DNA of 64,000 bases from an uncultured Eubacteriales bacterium (GCA_902764915.1 CACWXY010000010.1:20577-84576); one strand, 5' to 3'. Shown: positions 33,879-43,186, numbered from the stretch's first letter. Notes: generated by a model not told the origin, from the sequence alone. Numbers and translations: made by a program.

Positions 33879-35699
33879 ATGAACAGTTTTCAGCGGCGAT
33901 GGAATATGCTCAAGGTTGCCTGGCGGGAGGAAAAGTTTTACGGTCTGAAGAAACTGATGGTTCGGCATTTCATGCTGACGGGGGATTTCCGCACGCTTCG
34001 GCGGATGTATGCCTCCATTCGCCGGATGGAGGAACGGCATGCACAGACAGATCCGCTTTATCATGAATGGTTTATGGAAAGCATACCCGGAGAAGACGAG
34101 TGTGCACTGCAGGCAAGGCGTGCATTCTCCCATCGCGTTTCATTTCTGATTCCAACATTTAATACGCGTCCTGATCTGCTGCGCGCGCTGGCAGAATCGC
34201 TGCGGCAGCAGACATGTGATGCCTGGGAGGCCTGCTTCTATGACGGAAACAGCACGAATGAAGAGACACGTGCAGTTCTCGGCGAACTGAGCGGACTGGA
34301 TTCACGGTTTCATGTGCTTTTCGGGCGGGAGAATCTGGGCATTTCCGGGAATACCAATAAGGCGCTGATGATGGCACAGACGGACATTGTAGCGTTGTGT
34401 GACCATGATGATCTGCTTGCACGGGATGCTGTATACTGGATTCTGGACGCGTGTGAAAACGGCGCAGAACTGTTTTACTCCGACGAAGACAAGTGCACGG
34501 AGGAAGGGGATCATTTCTTTGATCCGCATCTCAAGGCAGACTTTGCGCCGGATGCGCTGCGCTCCGGGAACTATATGTGTCATGTCATGGGGATGACAAC
34601 AGCCCTTCTTCGCTCCCTGGGCGGTCTGCGCAGTGAGTGCGACGGAAGCCAGGATCATGATCTGGCGCTGCGCGCCTCAGAAAAGGCAAAATGCATTGCC
34701 CATATTCCGAGGGTACTGTATCACTGGCGTATGCTGCACACTTCCTTCTCCCATGCGGCGGAGGAACGATGTGCGAATGCGGCTGCGCGGGCAGTACAGG
34801 GACAGGTGGAACGGCTTCAGCTGGGCGGCAGTGTCTCTCTCAATCTTCTGCAGCCGGAAATTGAATACAGGATTCCGGAAGACACCCGCGTGACACTGAT
34901 CCTGCATGGAATGGATCACCAGCTGAATCTGCACTGGCTGAAGACGGTTCTGGATAAGACGGGGCTGGACCTGGAAAGGATTCAGGACTGTATTCTTCTG
35001 TGCGATGCCATGCCGGCGAAAAAGCGGATTCCTGCAAAGGCCCAGGGATGGACGTTCCGCAGTGCCAAAAATACCATGGAAGCGGCGCATATGGCCCAGG
35101 GCCAGGTGCTTCTGTTTCTGGAGCAGGGCATGCGCCCTCTGGAGGATGTATGGCTGCATCGGATGCTCATGATGGCAACGCGTCCCTGGATTGCAGAGGT
35201 CGGCGGCGGGATTGTTGACCGGAACACGGAATACCTTGCCTGCGGATATGCTGTTGATGTGCCCCATGGTGCTGTGGGCTGCTTCTATGGAGAGAACTGC
35301 AAGGGACATACCTTCCAGCTCTACGACCGGCTGGTCAGAGATGTGACAGCCGTTTCCATGTGTCATATGATGATCCGAAGGGAACTGTTCCTGAAACTGG
35401 AAGGCTTTGGAACGTATCATTCGGACCTTGGCAGTGTGGCGCTGGGTCTGCATGCCATGCAGCATGGTCTTTACAACGTCACGGTCCCGCACAGCATCAT
35501 GCGTACACAGGGACACACACAGGTGCTGTCTCCGCAGATAGCTTCCGGTGACCTTCCTCAGTTCATTGAGGAATTTGGCACGCATCCTGTGGAGCATTTT
35601 TCAAGTCCGCACTTTGAAAAGGAAAAGGGAAGCATGACGGTAGATCTCAATCGGCACAGCGATGTTCGGACAGTGTATACGCGTTTTGACGGAATGTAA
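33879..35699 (+). CDS. Family 2 glycosyltransferase
   Basis: 606 residues, no signal peptide. After a basic N-terminal region of about 85 residues comes a GT-A domain: HRVSFLIPTFNTRPDLLRAL, WEACFYDGNSTNEETRAVL, the metal site in DIVALCDHDDLLARDAV, ELFYSDEDKCTEEGDHFFDP and the acceptor-side SECDGSQDHDLALRASEKA. A second weaker GT-like half spans about 340-570 (VWLHRMLMMATRPWIAEVGG). The arrangement matches rhamnosyl/galactofuranosyl-type GT2 enzymes that build cell-wall polysaccharides. It stands alone with its own promoter; sugar specificity is unknown. Confidence 0.88.
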   Translation: MNSFQRRWNMLKVAWREEKFYGLKKLMVRHFMLTGDFRTLRRMYASIRRMEERHAQTDPLYHEWFMESIPGEDECALQARRAFSHRVSFLIPTFNTRPDLLRALAESLRQQTCDAWEACFYDGNSTNEETRAVLGELSGLDSRFHVLFGRENLGISGNTNKALMMAQTDIVALCDHDDLLARDAVYWILDACENGAELFYSDEDKCTEEGDHFFDPHLKADFAPDALRSGNYMCHVMGMTTALLRSLGGLRSECDGSQDHDLALRASEKAKCIAHIPRVLYHWRMLHTSFSHAAEERCANAAARAVQGQVERLQLGGSVSLNLLQPEIEYRIPEDTRVTLILHGMDHQLNLHWLKTVLDKTGLDLERIQDCILLCDAMPAKKRIPAKAQGWTFRSAKNTMEAAHMAQGQVLLFLEQGMRPLEDVWLHRMLMMATRPWIAEVGGGIVDRNTEYLACGYAVDVPHGAVGCFYGENCKGHTFQLYDRLVRDVTAVSMCHMMIRRELFLKLEGFGTYHSDLGSVALGLHAMQHGLYNVTVPHSIMRTQGHTQVLSPQIASGDLPQFIEEFGTHPVEHFSSPHFEKEKGSMTVDLNRHSDVRTVYTRFDGM

Positions 35700-35747
35700 C
35701 ACAATGATGACACACTGTAACAATTCAGCAAATCGCCGCTTTCTCAG

Positions 35748-35776
35748 TTGAAGGTCCTGTGGAAAACCGATATAAT
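35748..35776 (+). promoter_or_regulatory. Promoter of the DUF3048 gene
   Basis: TTGAAG (35748-35753) and consensus TATAAT (35771-35776) with 17-base spacing, 51 bases before the start codon. Confidence 0.78.
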
Positions 35777-35827
35777 GACGTCGCTGAAAATGCGAATATG
35801 AATGTGAAAGCAGGAGGAAATCCCCTC

Positions 35828-36994
35828 ATGAAGAAATGTCTGTTACTGCTTCTGGTGCTGTGTCTGATGGTAGGAAGCGCACTGGCCGATACCGAGATCA
35901 ATGGTTCCGCCAACCGTGGCATTACACCGCAGAGCGTGACGGTGAATTTTGTCGATGAAGGCATCAGCCCCACAACAGGCCGTCAGCTGTCAAGTCTTGT
36001 CGCACCGATGGGTGCCACAGGCCTGGCAGTGACGGGACGCTATATGCCGATGCTTGTGCAGATCAGCAATCCCGTGGATGACAAGACGCAGGCAGCCGGT
36101 TCCGGCAATCGTGCGCCTTGGGGTGTGCAGTATGCTGATATCATCTATGAACTGCCGCTGCACAAGAACGGAGAAACCCGTCTGACTGCGCTTTTTTCCG
36201 ATATTATTCCCGAAGCGGTGGGACCGATCCGTTCTGCACGACTGGGGCATGCCTGGCTGCGGGAAGAATGGGACTGCGGTTTTATGTATTTCGGTCAGCA
36301 GGAGTATACCAATACCAATGTGCCTGCTGAGTTCAAGGACCTGGGCGCTACCACCAAGGGTGTTCTCTTCCCCGGAACCGCAGGCACTGCGAAACCGTGG
36401 AAACAGTTCTATGAGGCCTATGTTTCTGCCTATCTGGGCAACAAAGCCGTCAAGGCGCCGAACAATCGAACCGGCAACGCAGCTGAGATTTCCAAGCTGA
36501 TTCCGGATGATCACACAGCGACGAACCATACTTTCCTTTTTGCCGATGAACCGTGCACGCAGGGAGATGAGGCAACCAGCATCAATGTCAGCTGGGGTCG
36601 CGGCGACTTCAATTCCATTTTCTCCTATGATGCTGAAAAGGGACTGTACACCAGGAGCATGGAAACGAAAAACAGAAAGGCCAAGCCTGTTGTTTGGGTG
36701 GAACTGGAAACGCAGCAGCCGATTACCTTTTCCAATGTGATCGTGCAGTGGACGCCTACCGAGTACAAGGGCCTTGATGCGCCTGTGACGTACAACGTGG
36801 CGAAAGATGGTTACTCTGGCGCAGGCAATGCGGATATCTTCATGAATGGCCGTCATATTGCGGGATACTGGAAGCGCGATGGAATGAATACCCGTACTGT
36901 GTTCTATGATGCCGAAGGTAAGGAGATCCAGTTCCAGCGTGGCACTACCATGATTGTGCAGCTTCCTCTGGAAAACAAATGCTCTTATAACTAA
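35828..36994 (+). CDS. Secreted DUF3048 (YerB-like) protein
   Basis: 388 residues from ATG 35828, eight bases after AGGAGGAAA. A signal peptide (KKCLLLLLVLCLMVGSALA) is followed by the DUF3048 domain: LVQISNPVDDKTQAAGSGNR, YADIIYELPLHKNGETRLTA, FSDIIPEAVGPIRSARLGHA, and the C-terminal part QFQRGTTMIVQLPLENK. YerB-type proteins are usually lipoproteins; here no lipobox cysteine is seen, so this one may be freely secreted. The function of the family is not established; it is common in spore-forming Firmicutes. Confidence 0.87.
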   Translation: MKKCLLLLLVLCLMVGSALADTEINGSANRGITPQSVTVNFVDEGISPTTGRQLSSLVAPMGATGLAVTGRYMPMLVQISNPVDDKTQAAGSGNRAPWGVQYADIIYELPLHKNGETRLTALFSDIIPEAVGPIRSARLGHAWLREEWDCGFMYFGQQEYTNTNVPAEFKDLGATTKGVLFPGTAGTAKPWKQFYEAYVSAYLGNKAVKAPNNRTGNAAEISKLIPDDHTATNHTFLFADEPCTQGDEATSINVSWGRGDFNSIFSYDAEKGLYTRSMETKNRKAKPVVWVELETQQPITFSNVIVQWTPTEYKGLDAPVTYNVAKDGYSGAGNADIFMNGRHIAGYWKRDGMNTRTVFYDAEGKEIQFQRGTTMIVQLPLENKCSYN

Positions 36995-37006
36995 ATTGAT
37001 CAACAC

Positions 37007-37031
37007 AGCCGCCTGACGCAGGCGGCTTTTT
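37007..37031 (+). terminator. Intrinsic terminator of the DUF3048 gene
   Basis: AGCCGCCTG (37007-37015) pairs with CAGGCGGCT (37019-37027) over a three-base loop and runs into TTTTT. Confidence 0.9.
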
Positions 37032-37123
37032 CTGTTGGCTGTGTTTTTTTATGAATTTGCAGTTTCTCTTGTAAAAGATAGAAAAAAGTTTCTGGGGGGC
37101 TTCGGTTCTGCCAAAAAAGTTGG

Positions 37124-37129
37124 TATAAT
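37124..37129 (+). promoter_or_regulatory. -10 box of the DivIVA-like/lepB/sortase operon
   Basis: A consensus TATAAT 65 bases before the start codon; the -35 at 17-base spacing (TTCGGT, 37101-37106) is weak. Confidence 0.55.
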
Positions 37130-37193
37130 GATATGGTGAAAATCGTGTGTTGCAGCAGAGCTTGTGATTGCCTCTGCTTGAAAGGATGTACAT

Positions 37194-37592
37194 ATGACAG
37201 ACAGAGAACTGCGTAAACTGCGCCGTGAAGATTTACTGGAAATCATGATTGAACAGCAGCGTCAGCTTGAGGAGCTCCAGCGCCAGCTGGCAGAGGCACA
37301 GGAAGAACTGAATGACAGAAAGATTCATATTGATGCATCGGGTTCGATTGCCGAGGCTGCGCTACGTGTCACGCATATTTTTGAGGATGCTCAGAAGGCT
37401 GCGGACATGTATCTTGATCATGTGAAGGAGCGCACTGCACAGCAGGAGAAGGAACTGGATGAGCTTGAACGCACCAGCCGCACCAAGATGGAACGCCTTC
37501 TGGATGATGCTGCCCGTCAGGCTACAGGAATCGTTGGCAACGCACGTGCGGAAGCAGCTCGTATCCTGGACAAGGCACAGCAGGAAGCCTGA
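37194..37592 (+). CDS. Small coiled-coil protein, DivIVA-like
   Basis: 132 residues, almost entirely charged helix: it starts TDRELRKLRREDLLEIMIEQ and continues as heptads (RQLEELQRQLAEAQEELNDR), with a second coiled coil after residue 55. No signal or membrane segment. The first lines resemble small clostridial proteins found beside lepB and sortase genes and sometimes labelled DivIVA-like or DNA repair. It precedes lepB by 41 bases in the same operon. A role in positioning envelope machinery is plausible but not shown. Confidence 0.65.
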   Translation: MTDRELRKLRREDLLEIMIEQQRQLEELQRQLAEAQEELNDRKIHIDASGSIAEAALRVTHIFEDAQKAADMYLDHVKERTAQQEKELDELERTSRTKMERLLDDAARQATGIVGNARAEAARILDKAQQEA

Positions 37593-37633
37593 GTATCAAG
37601 CAGGAATGTTTGGAATAAGGAGAAACTGGTTTC

Positions 37634-38218
37634 ATGGCCAATAAAGCTGAGATAATCATCCCCAGTCTGAACCAGATGGAAGGGGAACTGGGAAGAACAC
37701 GTCATAATAAGAATTATCGTCATACCCTTATGTCCACGATCTCGGCTCTGATTATCGTGGCGGCTATCGCCATTCTGATTTCCATGCTGGCAATGCCGGT
37801 ACTGCAGATCACGGGTGAGTCGATGACACCTGCCATGCAGCACAACGAGATTGTCCTGGCGCTGCGCGGTTCCAGTTTTGAAAAGGGCGATATTATCGCG
37901 TTTTATTACAACAACAAGATTCTGGTCAAGCGCGTCATTGCCAGGGCCGGTGAATGGGTCAACATTGACGATAACGGGAATGTCTATGTGAACGACGTAC
38001 CGCTGGACGAACCGTATATCGAGGAAAAGGCACTGGGCGACTGCAATATTGAACTGCCCTATCAGGTGCCGGACGGAAAAATCTTTGTGATGGGCGATCA
38101 CCGCGCCACCTCTGCAGACAGCCGTAATACTGCCGTTGGCTGCGTCTCGGAAGAACAGGTCGTGGGGAAAATTCTCTACAGGGTCTGGCCGTTTAAGGTA
38201 TTTGGGCCAATTGAGTAA
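37634..38218 (+). CDS. lepB: Signal peptidase I
   Basis: 194 residues. A single N-terminal membrane helix (about 33-55) is followed by the catalytic serine in LQITGESMTPAM (Ser63) and the general-base lysine in KILVKRVIARAGE (Lys99); box D and E appear as FVMGDHRATSADSR. It cleaves signal peptides on the outer face of the membrane. It is paired with a class C sortase directly downstream, an arrangement typical of pilus clusters, where the peptidase processes pilins. Confidence 0.95.
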   Translation: MANKAEIIIPSLNQMEGELGRTRHNKNYRHTLMSTISALIIVAAIAILISMLAMPVLQITGESMTPAMQHNEIVLALRGSSFEKGDIIAFYYNNKILVKRVIARAGEWVNIDDNGNVYVNDVPLDEPYIEEKALGDCNIELPYQVPDGKIFVMGDHRATSADSRNTAVGCVSEEQVVGKILYRVWPFKVFGPIE

Positions 38219-38255
38219 TGCTTCTCATGGGAAAGAAAGGCCGGAAGTTTGATCC

Positions 38256-39176
38256 ATGAAAAACCATGTATCTACCCTTCTTTTGGTCCTGATCTTTTTT
38301 CTGGGTGTGGCGATCCTGCTGTACCCGACGGTCAGTGACTACTATAACTCGTTCCACCAGTCGCGCGCTATTGCCAGTTACAGCGAAGCACTGAAAAGTG
38401 TTTCCGAGGAAGACTACACGCATGAATGGGAAGATGCGATTGAGTATAACAAACAGCTGCGGGGAATGAGCAACCGTTTCCTTATGGACGAGGAACAGCT
38501 CGCTGTCTATGACAGTCTTCTCAATATCACAGGTTCCGGTATCATGGGGTATATCGAAGTACCAAAGATTAATGTAGCTTTGCCTATCTATCATGGTACC
38601 GATGAAGCTGTTTTGCAGATTGCTATCGGCCATATCGAGGGCACATCCCTTCCTACCGGCGGAGCAGGCACGCACACCGTGCTTTCCGGACACCGCGGAC
38701 TGCCTTCCGCAAAGCTGTTTACCGATCTTGATCAGCTGGATCTGGGCGATATCTTTACACTGCGTGTACTGGATGAGGTCATGACATATGAGGTTGATCA
38801 GATTCTGATTGTGCTTCCGTATGAACTGGACGCGCTTTCGATTGATCCGGAAGAGGACTACTGTACGCTGGTTACCTGTACCCCGTATGGCATTAACACG
38901 CATCGAATGCTTGTACGCGGCCATCGTGTGGACAATCAGGAACAGGCCAAGATTATCCGTGTCATTGCAGAGGCAACACAGATCGACGCGATTATTGTAG
39001 CGCCGATCGTGGCAATGCCCATTATTCTGGTGATTCTGGTGATTATGATGATTGCTACTGGCAATCAGGGACAGACATCACAGGCCAGGAGACAGTATCG
39101 CAAAGAAATGGCAGAGCTGCGCGATTCCATTGAACGCAATTCTGCGGGAAACCATGCAGACAAGGAAGACAGTTAA
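38256..39176 (+). CDS. Class C sortase
   Basis: 306 residues: N-terminal membrane helix (about 6-23), sortase core with the catalytic histidine in LSGHRGLPSAKLF (His146), cysteine in TLVTCTPYGINTHRMLVRGH (Cys208) and arginine (Arg217), then a second C-terminal membrane helix (about 245-270) and a charged cytoplasmic tail. TLVTCTPYG...HR with both helices is the class C pattern, the group that polymerises pilin subunits. No LPXTG pilin gene lies in this window. Its operon partner is lepB. Confidence 0.93.
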   Translation: MKNHVSTLLLVLIFFLGVAILLYPTVSDYYNSFHQSRAIASYSEALKSVSEEDYTHEWEDAIEYNKQLRGMSNRFLMDEEQLAVYDSLLNITGSGIMGYIEVPKINVALPIYHGTDEAVLQIAIGHIEGTSLPTGGAGTHTVLSGHRGLPSAKLFTDLDQLDLGDIFTLRVLDEVMTYEVDQILIVLPYELDALSIDPEEDYCTLVTCTPYGINTHRMLVRGHRVDNQEQAKIIRVIAEATQIDAIIVAPIVAMPIILVILVIMMIATGNQGQTSQARRQYRKEMAELRDSIERNSAGNHADKEDS

Positions 39177-39191
39177 ACCTGATAAAGGAAG

Positions 39192-39227
39192 AAGCGGTGC
39201 ATGAGGCGTCTCATGCACCGCTTTTTT
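39192..39227 (+). terminator. Intrinsic terminator of the lepB-sortase operon
   Basis: A 14-bp stem (39192-39205 with 39210-39223) with a GCGT loop, followed by TTTTTT, 15 bases after the sortase stop. Confidence 0.93.
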
Positions 39228-39867
39228 GGCTGGAAAACCGCCCTTATTGCAGTCAATGGGGAAACAGTCCGGGTCGTATCAAGGAGGCTGAAAGCCCCAT
39301 TCAGGCCGTCCTGTGAGGTTTGGCGGGCAAGAAAAGGAGACGGATGCGTTTCGTGCAGCCGGGACTGGGGTGGCCTGTCTTTCAAGATGACCAGCCTGTG
39401 CAGTCAAAGCTCACTGTTGATGCCCTGGTGCATAGGGCTGCAGCTGAATGTGGTATGAAAGGCTTCCACTGTCTTGTGGCAGAAGGATCCCGGCATCGTC
39501 AGGATCTCAGCATCCCAACGAAGCTGTATGCCGCTATGTCATGGCGGTAAACCGCTTGCGTGAAGCGGAATGGACAGGCATCCAGTGCCTTCCTGCTTTC
39601 CCGTTCAGACCTGGCGGGCGTACTGTTAATAAGGTCTTTCCGAAGTCCTTCTGCGCTCGCTGATCTTTTCTGGAAATGTCTGTACTGCATGGAGACAGTC
39701 GATATCATTACGGATGCAGAGGCTCTGCCGGAGAAGATAGCGCGGAAGTTGTAGAGGCGAGGGCCGAAAACAGCGGCGCAATAATCATGCTGTTGATGGG
39801 ATCGCGTGGGAAGGAATGTGATGGGCCTGGAATGAGACGTTTGGCCAGTGAAGCCTGCCTTCCTGTC
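39228..39867. other. Gene-poor 0.64-kb stretch, possibly a decayed gene
   Basis: On the + strand three short consecutive frames (39320-39550, 39448-39663, 39560-39754) each read for 60-75 codons and hand over to one another by frame, as expected for a gene broken by frameshifts, but none is recognisable and no ribosome site is convincing. No repeat, tRNA or insertion sequence is seen. The stretch lies between two terminators facing each other (39192-39227 and 39868-39919), so it has no obvious transcription. Confidence 0.35.
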
Positions 39868-39919
39868 AAAAAAGCCTCTGGGAATTCCGTACTCTTTGTA
39901 TCGGAATTCCCGGAGGCCT
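39868..39919 (-). terminator. Intrinsic terminator of the SH3-protein operon
   Basis: A 16-bp stem (39874-39889 with 39902-39917, one G-T pair) with a 12-base loop; on the - strand it is followed by TTTTTT. It lies 75 bases after the SH3 protein stop. Confidence 0.88.
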
Positions 39920-39993
39920 TTTGCATCAGCTTTTCCAGGTATGAACCGGTAGCCTGCTTTTCATGGGAATACAGCTGTGCAAAGCGATCTCTG

Positions 39994-42108
39994 TTACTTG
40001 ATTACACATACATTGCTGACAACACTTCCGGTGTAGCCGCTTCCATCTGCCGCTGTAACAGTAAGAACCAGTGTATCGCCTACATCGAAGCCAGCGGTAC
40101 CAATTTCTGAAGACACAACACTGTCAACGACGACCGTGGTGCTGTCGGAAATCTTGGTACGCTGCCATTGGAAGGTCAGGGAAGAGGTACTGACAGCCAC
40201 CTGTGCAGTGAGCTTTTTCCCTTTTGTGATTTCCGGCTGCAGGATAACGGTTCCCGTGAGAGCAGGGAGGGTTACTGTTTTGGCAGCAACAACGGATGTA
40301 GCCGAGCTGACGGCACTTCCGGTCCAGTTGCCATAACCAATCGCGACGCAGTAGAGAGAGGTATTGACGTCGGACTTCTGTACGGTATAGGAGGAGCCGG
40401 TGCCAACGGTGATACCGCCAACACGGTACCAGATGAAGCTGACCGTGGCACCGATGTCAGAGGCTGCATACAGAACGTCACCTTCCGTAGGTGAATAGCT
40501 GGACAGATCACACTTGGACACTGTTCCGGAAGAGACACTGGCTACGACCTCGGAAGAGTATGCACTGGTTGCTGTGCCAGAGAAAGAACCAATACCAGTG
40601 ACCTTGACGCGGATCTTGCGACCTACATCCGAGGAGCGAACCACATAGGTGGATTCCGTGGAGAGCTGGACGCCGTTGTCATTGGTCCACAGATAAGAAA
40701 CGGTGGCTCCGGACGGTGCGATCACTGCGGAAAGTGTTTCCCCGACAACCGGTGTATTGTTTCCAAGAGCGACCGCGCTGATGGTACCGGATGTGGGCAC
40801 AGCATAGCTGGTTGTCAGGAACTTGTGCATCATATAGCCTGTGCGGGAATTGATGGACACATAATCCCAGGTGCCGAGGTTTCGAAGTACAGTGACCTGG
40901 GTGCCGACCGGATACAGATCCAGTGCTTCATAGCTTGTGGAAGGTCCAGCCCGAAGAATCACACCATTGCCGTTCTGGGAAATCACATAAGCCACATAGG
41001 TGGTCGTATCCGTGCTGGGTGTGGAAGGTGTGGAGGGCGAAGAAGGTGTAGAAGGCGAGGAAGGTGTGGAAGGTGTGGACGGGGAGATACTGCCGCTCAG
41101 ATAGGCGGTCATCATATAGCCTGTGACTGCACCGATCTGTACGGAGCTCCAGATGGATCCGGCATTGAGCACACTCACCGGGGTTCCCACGGCATAGAGT
41201 CCCAGAATGGAATAATTGGTGCCAGGGCCGGAACGCAGACGGACAGGCAGACCGTTAGCGGCTGTGACATAGGCCACATTACTTCCTGTTACAGGAACGG
41301 TAATCACCGGCGTGACCGGCGTCACCTTTCCGGGCGCTTTGGTGGTCAGATACTTGGCCATCATATAGCCGTATGTATTTCCCACTTTGATGTAGTCCCA
41401 TGTACTGCCCGGCGTGAGAATGGTGACCTGTGTCCCTACGGCATACTTGCCGATAATCCCTGCGTTTGTGGAGGGAGAAGAGCGCAGATTGACACCCTTG
41501 CCATTGGAGGAAGTAACATAGGCAGTGGTAGAAGTCGTGGTTGAGGTCGATGCGGTACTGGTCGGTTTCACCGCAGTCAGGTACTTGGCCATCATATAGC
41601 CTGTGGAAGTGCCGACCTGAATCTTATCCCAGGTCGTGCCGGCTGAGAGGATGGTAACCTGTGTCCCCACATCCAGATAGCGCAGTACGGTGTAGCTCTT
41701 GCTGGCGCCTGTGCGCATGGCGACACGGCCGCCATTGGAAGAAGTGACATAAGCGGTGTTCGTAGACGTAGACTGTGCAGTGGTCTGCTTGGTGGAAGAC
41801 GGCTGAGACGTACTTCCCGATGGACCGGTGGGAGAGATGACGGCTGTATTCAGATAGGAAGAATACATATATCCGAGCTGGCCGTCCGGTGCCTGTACAT
41901 AACTCCATGCACCGGTGGTAGAGAGCACTGTTACGGTGGTCCCGGTGTAGTAGCTTGCCACAGGAGCCGCGTCAAAAGAGGGAAGCGCACGCATCCGCAG
42001 CCAGCCGCCCGTTACTGTGGCGGTATAGGTGGATGCGAAAGCGGTTGGGAGGGAGACTGTAGTGATGCACAGCATCACGGTCAGAAGTAATGCCAGAAAG
42101 CGTTTCAT
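39994..42108 (-). CDS. Secreted protein with five bacterial SH3 domains and three Ig-like repeats
   Basis: 704 residues with a signal peptide (KRFLALLLTVMLCITTVSLP) and a AGGAGGATCC ribosome site. Five SH3_3 repeats follow at roughly 27-88, 118-178, 196-256, 276-336 and 372-434; repeats 2-5 share VAYVTSxNG...LRxxPSTxY and WDYVxxxxxTGYMMxKYL. Linkers are rich in Ser, Thr and Pro, especially before repeat 5. The last ~265 residues form three beta-rich repeats (SYLWTNDNGVQLSTESTYVV; SFIWYRVGGITVGTGSSYTV; TFQWQRTKISDSTTVVVD) resembling Ig-like cell-surface repeats. SH3_3 domains usually bind peptidoglycan. There is no catalytic domain and no sortase signal at the end. Confidence 0.88.
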   Translation of the reverse strand: MKRFLALLLTVMLCITTVSLPTAFASTYTATVTGGWLRMRALPSFDAAPVASYYTGTTVTVLSTTGAWSYVQAPDGQLGYMYSSYLNTAVISPTGPSGSTSQPSSTKQTTAQSTSTNTAYVTSSNGGRVAMRTGASKSYTVLRYLDVGTQVTILSAGTTWDKIQVGTSTGYMMAKYLTAVKPTSTASTSTTTSTTAYVTSSNGKGVNLRSSPSTNAGIIGKYAVGTQVTILTPGSTWDYIKVGNTYGYMMAKYLTTKAPGKVTPVTPVITVPVTGSNVAYVTAANGLPVRLRSGPGTNYSILGLYAVGTPVSVLNAGSIWSSVQIGAVTGYMMTAYLSGSISPSTPSTPSSPSTPSSPSTPSTPSTDTTTYVAYVISQNGNGVILRAGPSTSYEALDLYPVGTQVTVLRNLGTWDYVSINSRTGYMMHKFLTTSYAVPTSGTISAVALGNNTPVVGETLSAVIAPSGATVSYLWTNDNGVQLSTESTYVVRSSDVGRKIRVKVTGIGSFSGTATSAYSSEVVASVSSGTVSKCDLSSYSPTEGDVLYAASDIGATVSFIWYRVGGITVGTGSSYTVQKSDVNTSLYCVAIGYGNWTGSAVSSATSVVAAKTVTLPALTGTVILQPEITKGKKLTAQVAVSTSSLTFQWQRTKISDSTTVVVDSVVSSEIGTAGFDVGDTLVLTVTAADGSGYTGSVVSNVCVIK
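41018..41083. repeat. Nine-base tandem repeat coding a Ser/Thr/Pro linker
   Basis: Imperfect copies of GGTGTGGAA / GGCGAGGAA run through this stretch and encode alternating S-T-P and S-S-P triplets between SH3 repeats 4 and 5. Such repeats can change copy number by slippage without breaking the frame. Confidence 0.75.
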
Positions 42109-42139
42109 GGATGGATCCTCCTACATTCCACAGATTGGG

Positions 42140-43186
42140 TTATCCATTGGATCCGCTGTCAAGCAGCAGCGTATCCATAATGATACCGGAATAGATACTC
42201 AGATCCGGGCCGGTCTGCGTATCCCAGGAGAGATACACCGTAACGACGCCGTTTTCTGTCAGCTGTACAAGCCACAGATTCTGTGTGGTTCCCAGACTGG
42301 ACTGCAAGGTAATGAGTTCTTCTGCCTCGTCCACAGAAAGAAGCGTATCCGGATGCGCCTGTCTGAGAACTTCGATCAGGTTCTCCAGCGTATTTCCATT
42401 GCGATCCTCATAGCTAATGAAGAACGATGCCTGGGGAAGGGTTCCGCTGATGCCATTCTCCTGCACTGTCAGGCTGTCCGCATCAAATACAGAGGGATAC
42501 ATGATGGAGAAAGCGTGCTCCGGCGAGTAATAGGTTGTAAGTCCGGCCAGCGGTGCATAAGTATCAGTATCCTCAGCCAGTGGATCATCTTCAAACAGGA
42601 GTGTGGTGACTTTCCATCCGCCAATGGCGTTTTCATCTTTTGACAGTGTCATGACAACGCGCATGTCGAGGAAAGCCAGCTCATTCATCTGGGCTTCCTC
42701 CAGAAGGTTATAGCGCTGCGGAGCGGAATAGACCTCACCGAGCAGTGCCAGCTGACTGTGGGTTTCGTCCGGCTGACACTCCATCATCATGACGCCGATA
42801 TATTCAGGCGTGTGATCCGGGAGAACGGAGCTGGCCGGCAGAGCGTGCGGTGCGGTGAAATTCGCAGTCAGCCACGCGTCCTGGAGCGAGGTATCCGAGA
42901 GATAGGCTTCACCCAGGCCGACATCGGGCCGATCAAAGCCTGCGGAGAACAGGGTCTGTGTAAAGCGGTCATCCAACGGTGTGACTCCATCCAGCTGATA
43001 TGGCTGATCCGAACAGCGAAGCGCTGCGTGTACAGCCAGGTCAGTCAGCGGCTGAATCCGAAGAAACAATGCTTCCTGTTCAATGGCTGGGAGCCGGTCT
43101 TCGATGACTTCACTGCCAAGACATGCAAGCGGCTGCATGAGAATAACCAGCGTCAGGGTAAGAAGCAAGAGACGTCTGTAACGCAT
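42140..43186 (-). CDS. Secreted protein of unknown function
   Basis: 348 residues from ATG 43186 (GGAAGG upstream); an earlier in-frame ATG at 43225 has a good AAGGAG site too and would add 13 residues. A signal peptide (YRRLLLLTLTLVILMQPLAC) could be cleaved before or at a cysteine, so it may be a lipoprotein. The mature part is acidic with mixed alpha/beta character; segments such as YYSPEHAFSIMYPSVFDADS and LSWDTQTGPDLSIYSGIIMD recall PsbP/YcaP-like folds but no family is certain. It precedes the SH3 protein by 31 bases, so the two are co-expressed. Confidence 0.68.
   Translation of the reverse strand: MRYRRLLLLTLTLVILMQPLACLGSEVIEDRLPAIEQEALFLRIQPLTDLAVHAALRCSDQPYQLDGVTPLDDRFTQTLFSAGFDRPDVGLGEAYLSDTSLQDAWLTANFTAPHALPASSVLPDHTPEYIGVMMMECQPDETHSQLALLGEVYSAPQRYNLLEEAQMNELAFLDMRVVMTLSKDENAIGGWKVTTLLFEDDPLAEDTDTYAPLAGLTTYYSPEHAFSIMYPSVFDADSLTVQENGISGTLPQASFFISYEDRNGNTLENLIEVLRQAHPDTLLSVDEAEELITLQSSLGTTQNLWLVQLTENGVVTVYLSWDTQTGPDLSIYSGIIMDTLLLDSGSNG

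Noticed and set aside
41018..41083. Short tandem repeats looking like a CRISPR array
   Set aside because: Units are nine bases without spacers and are in frame inside the SH3 protein gene.
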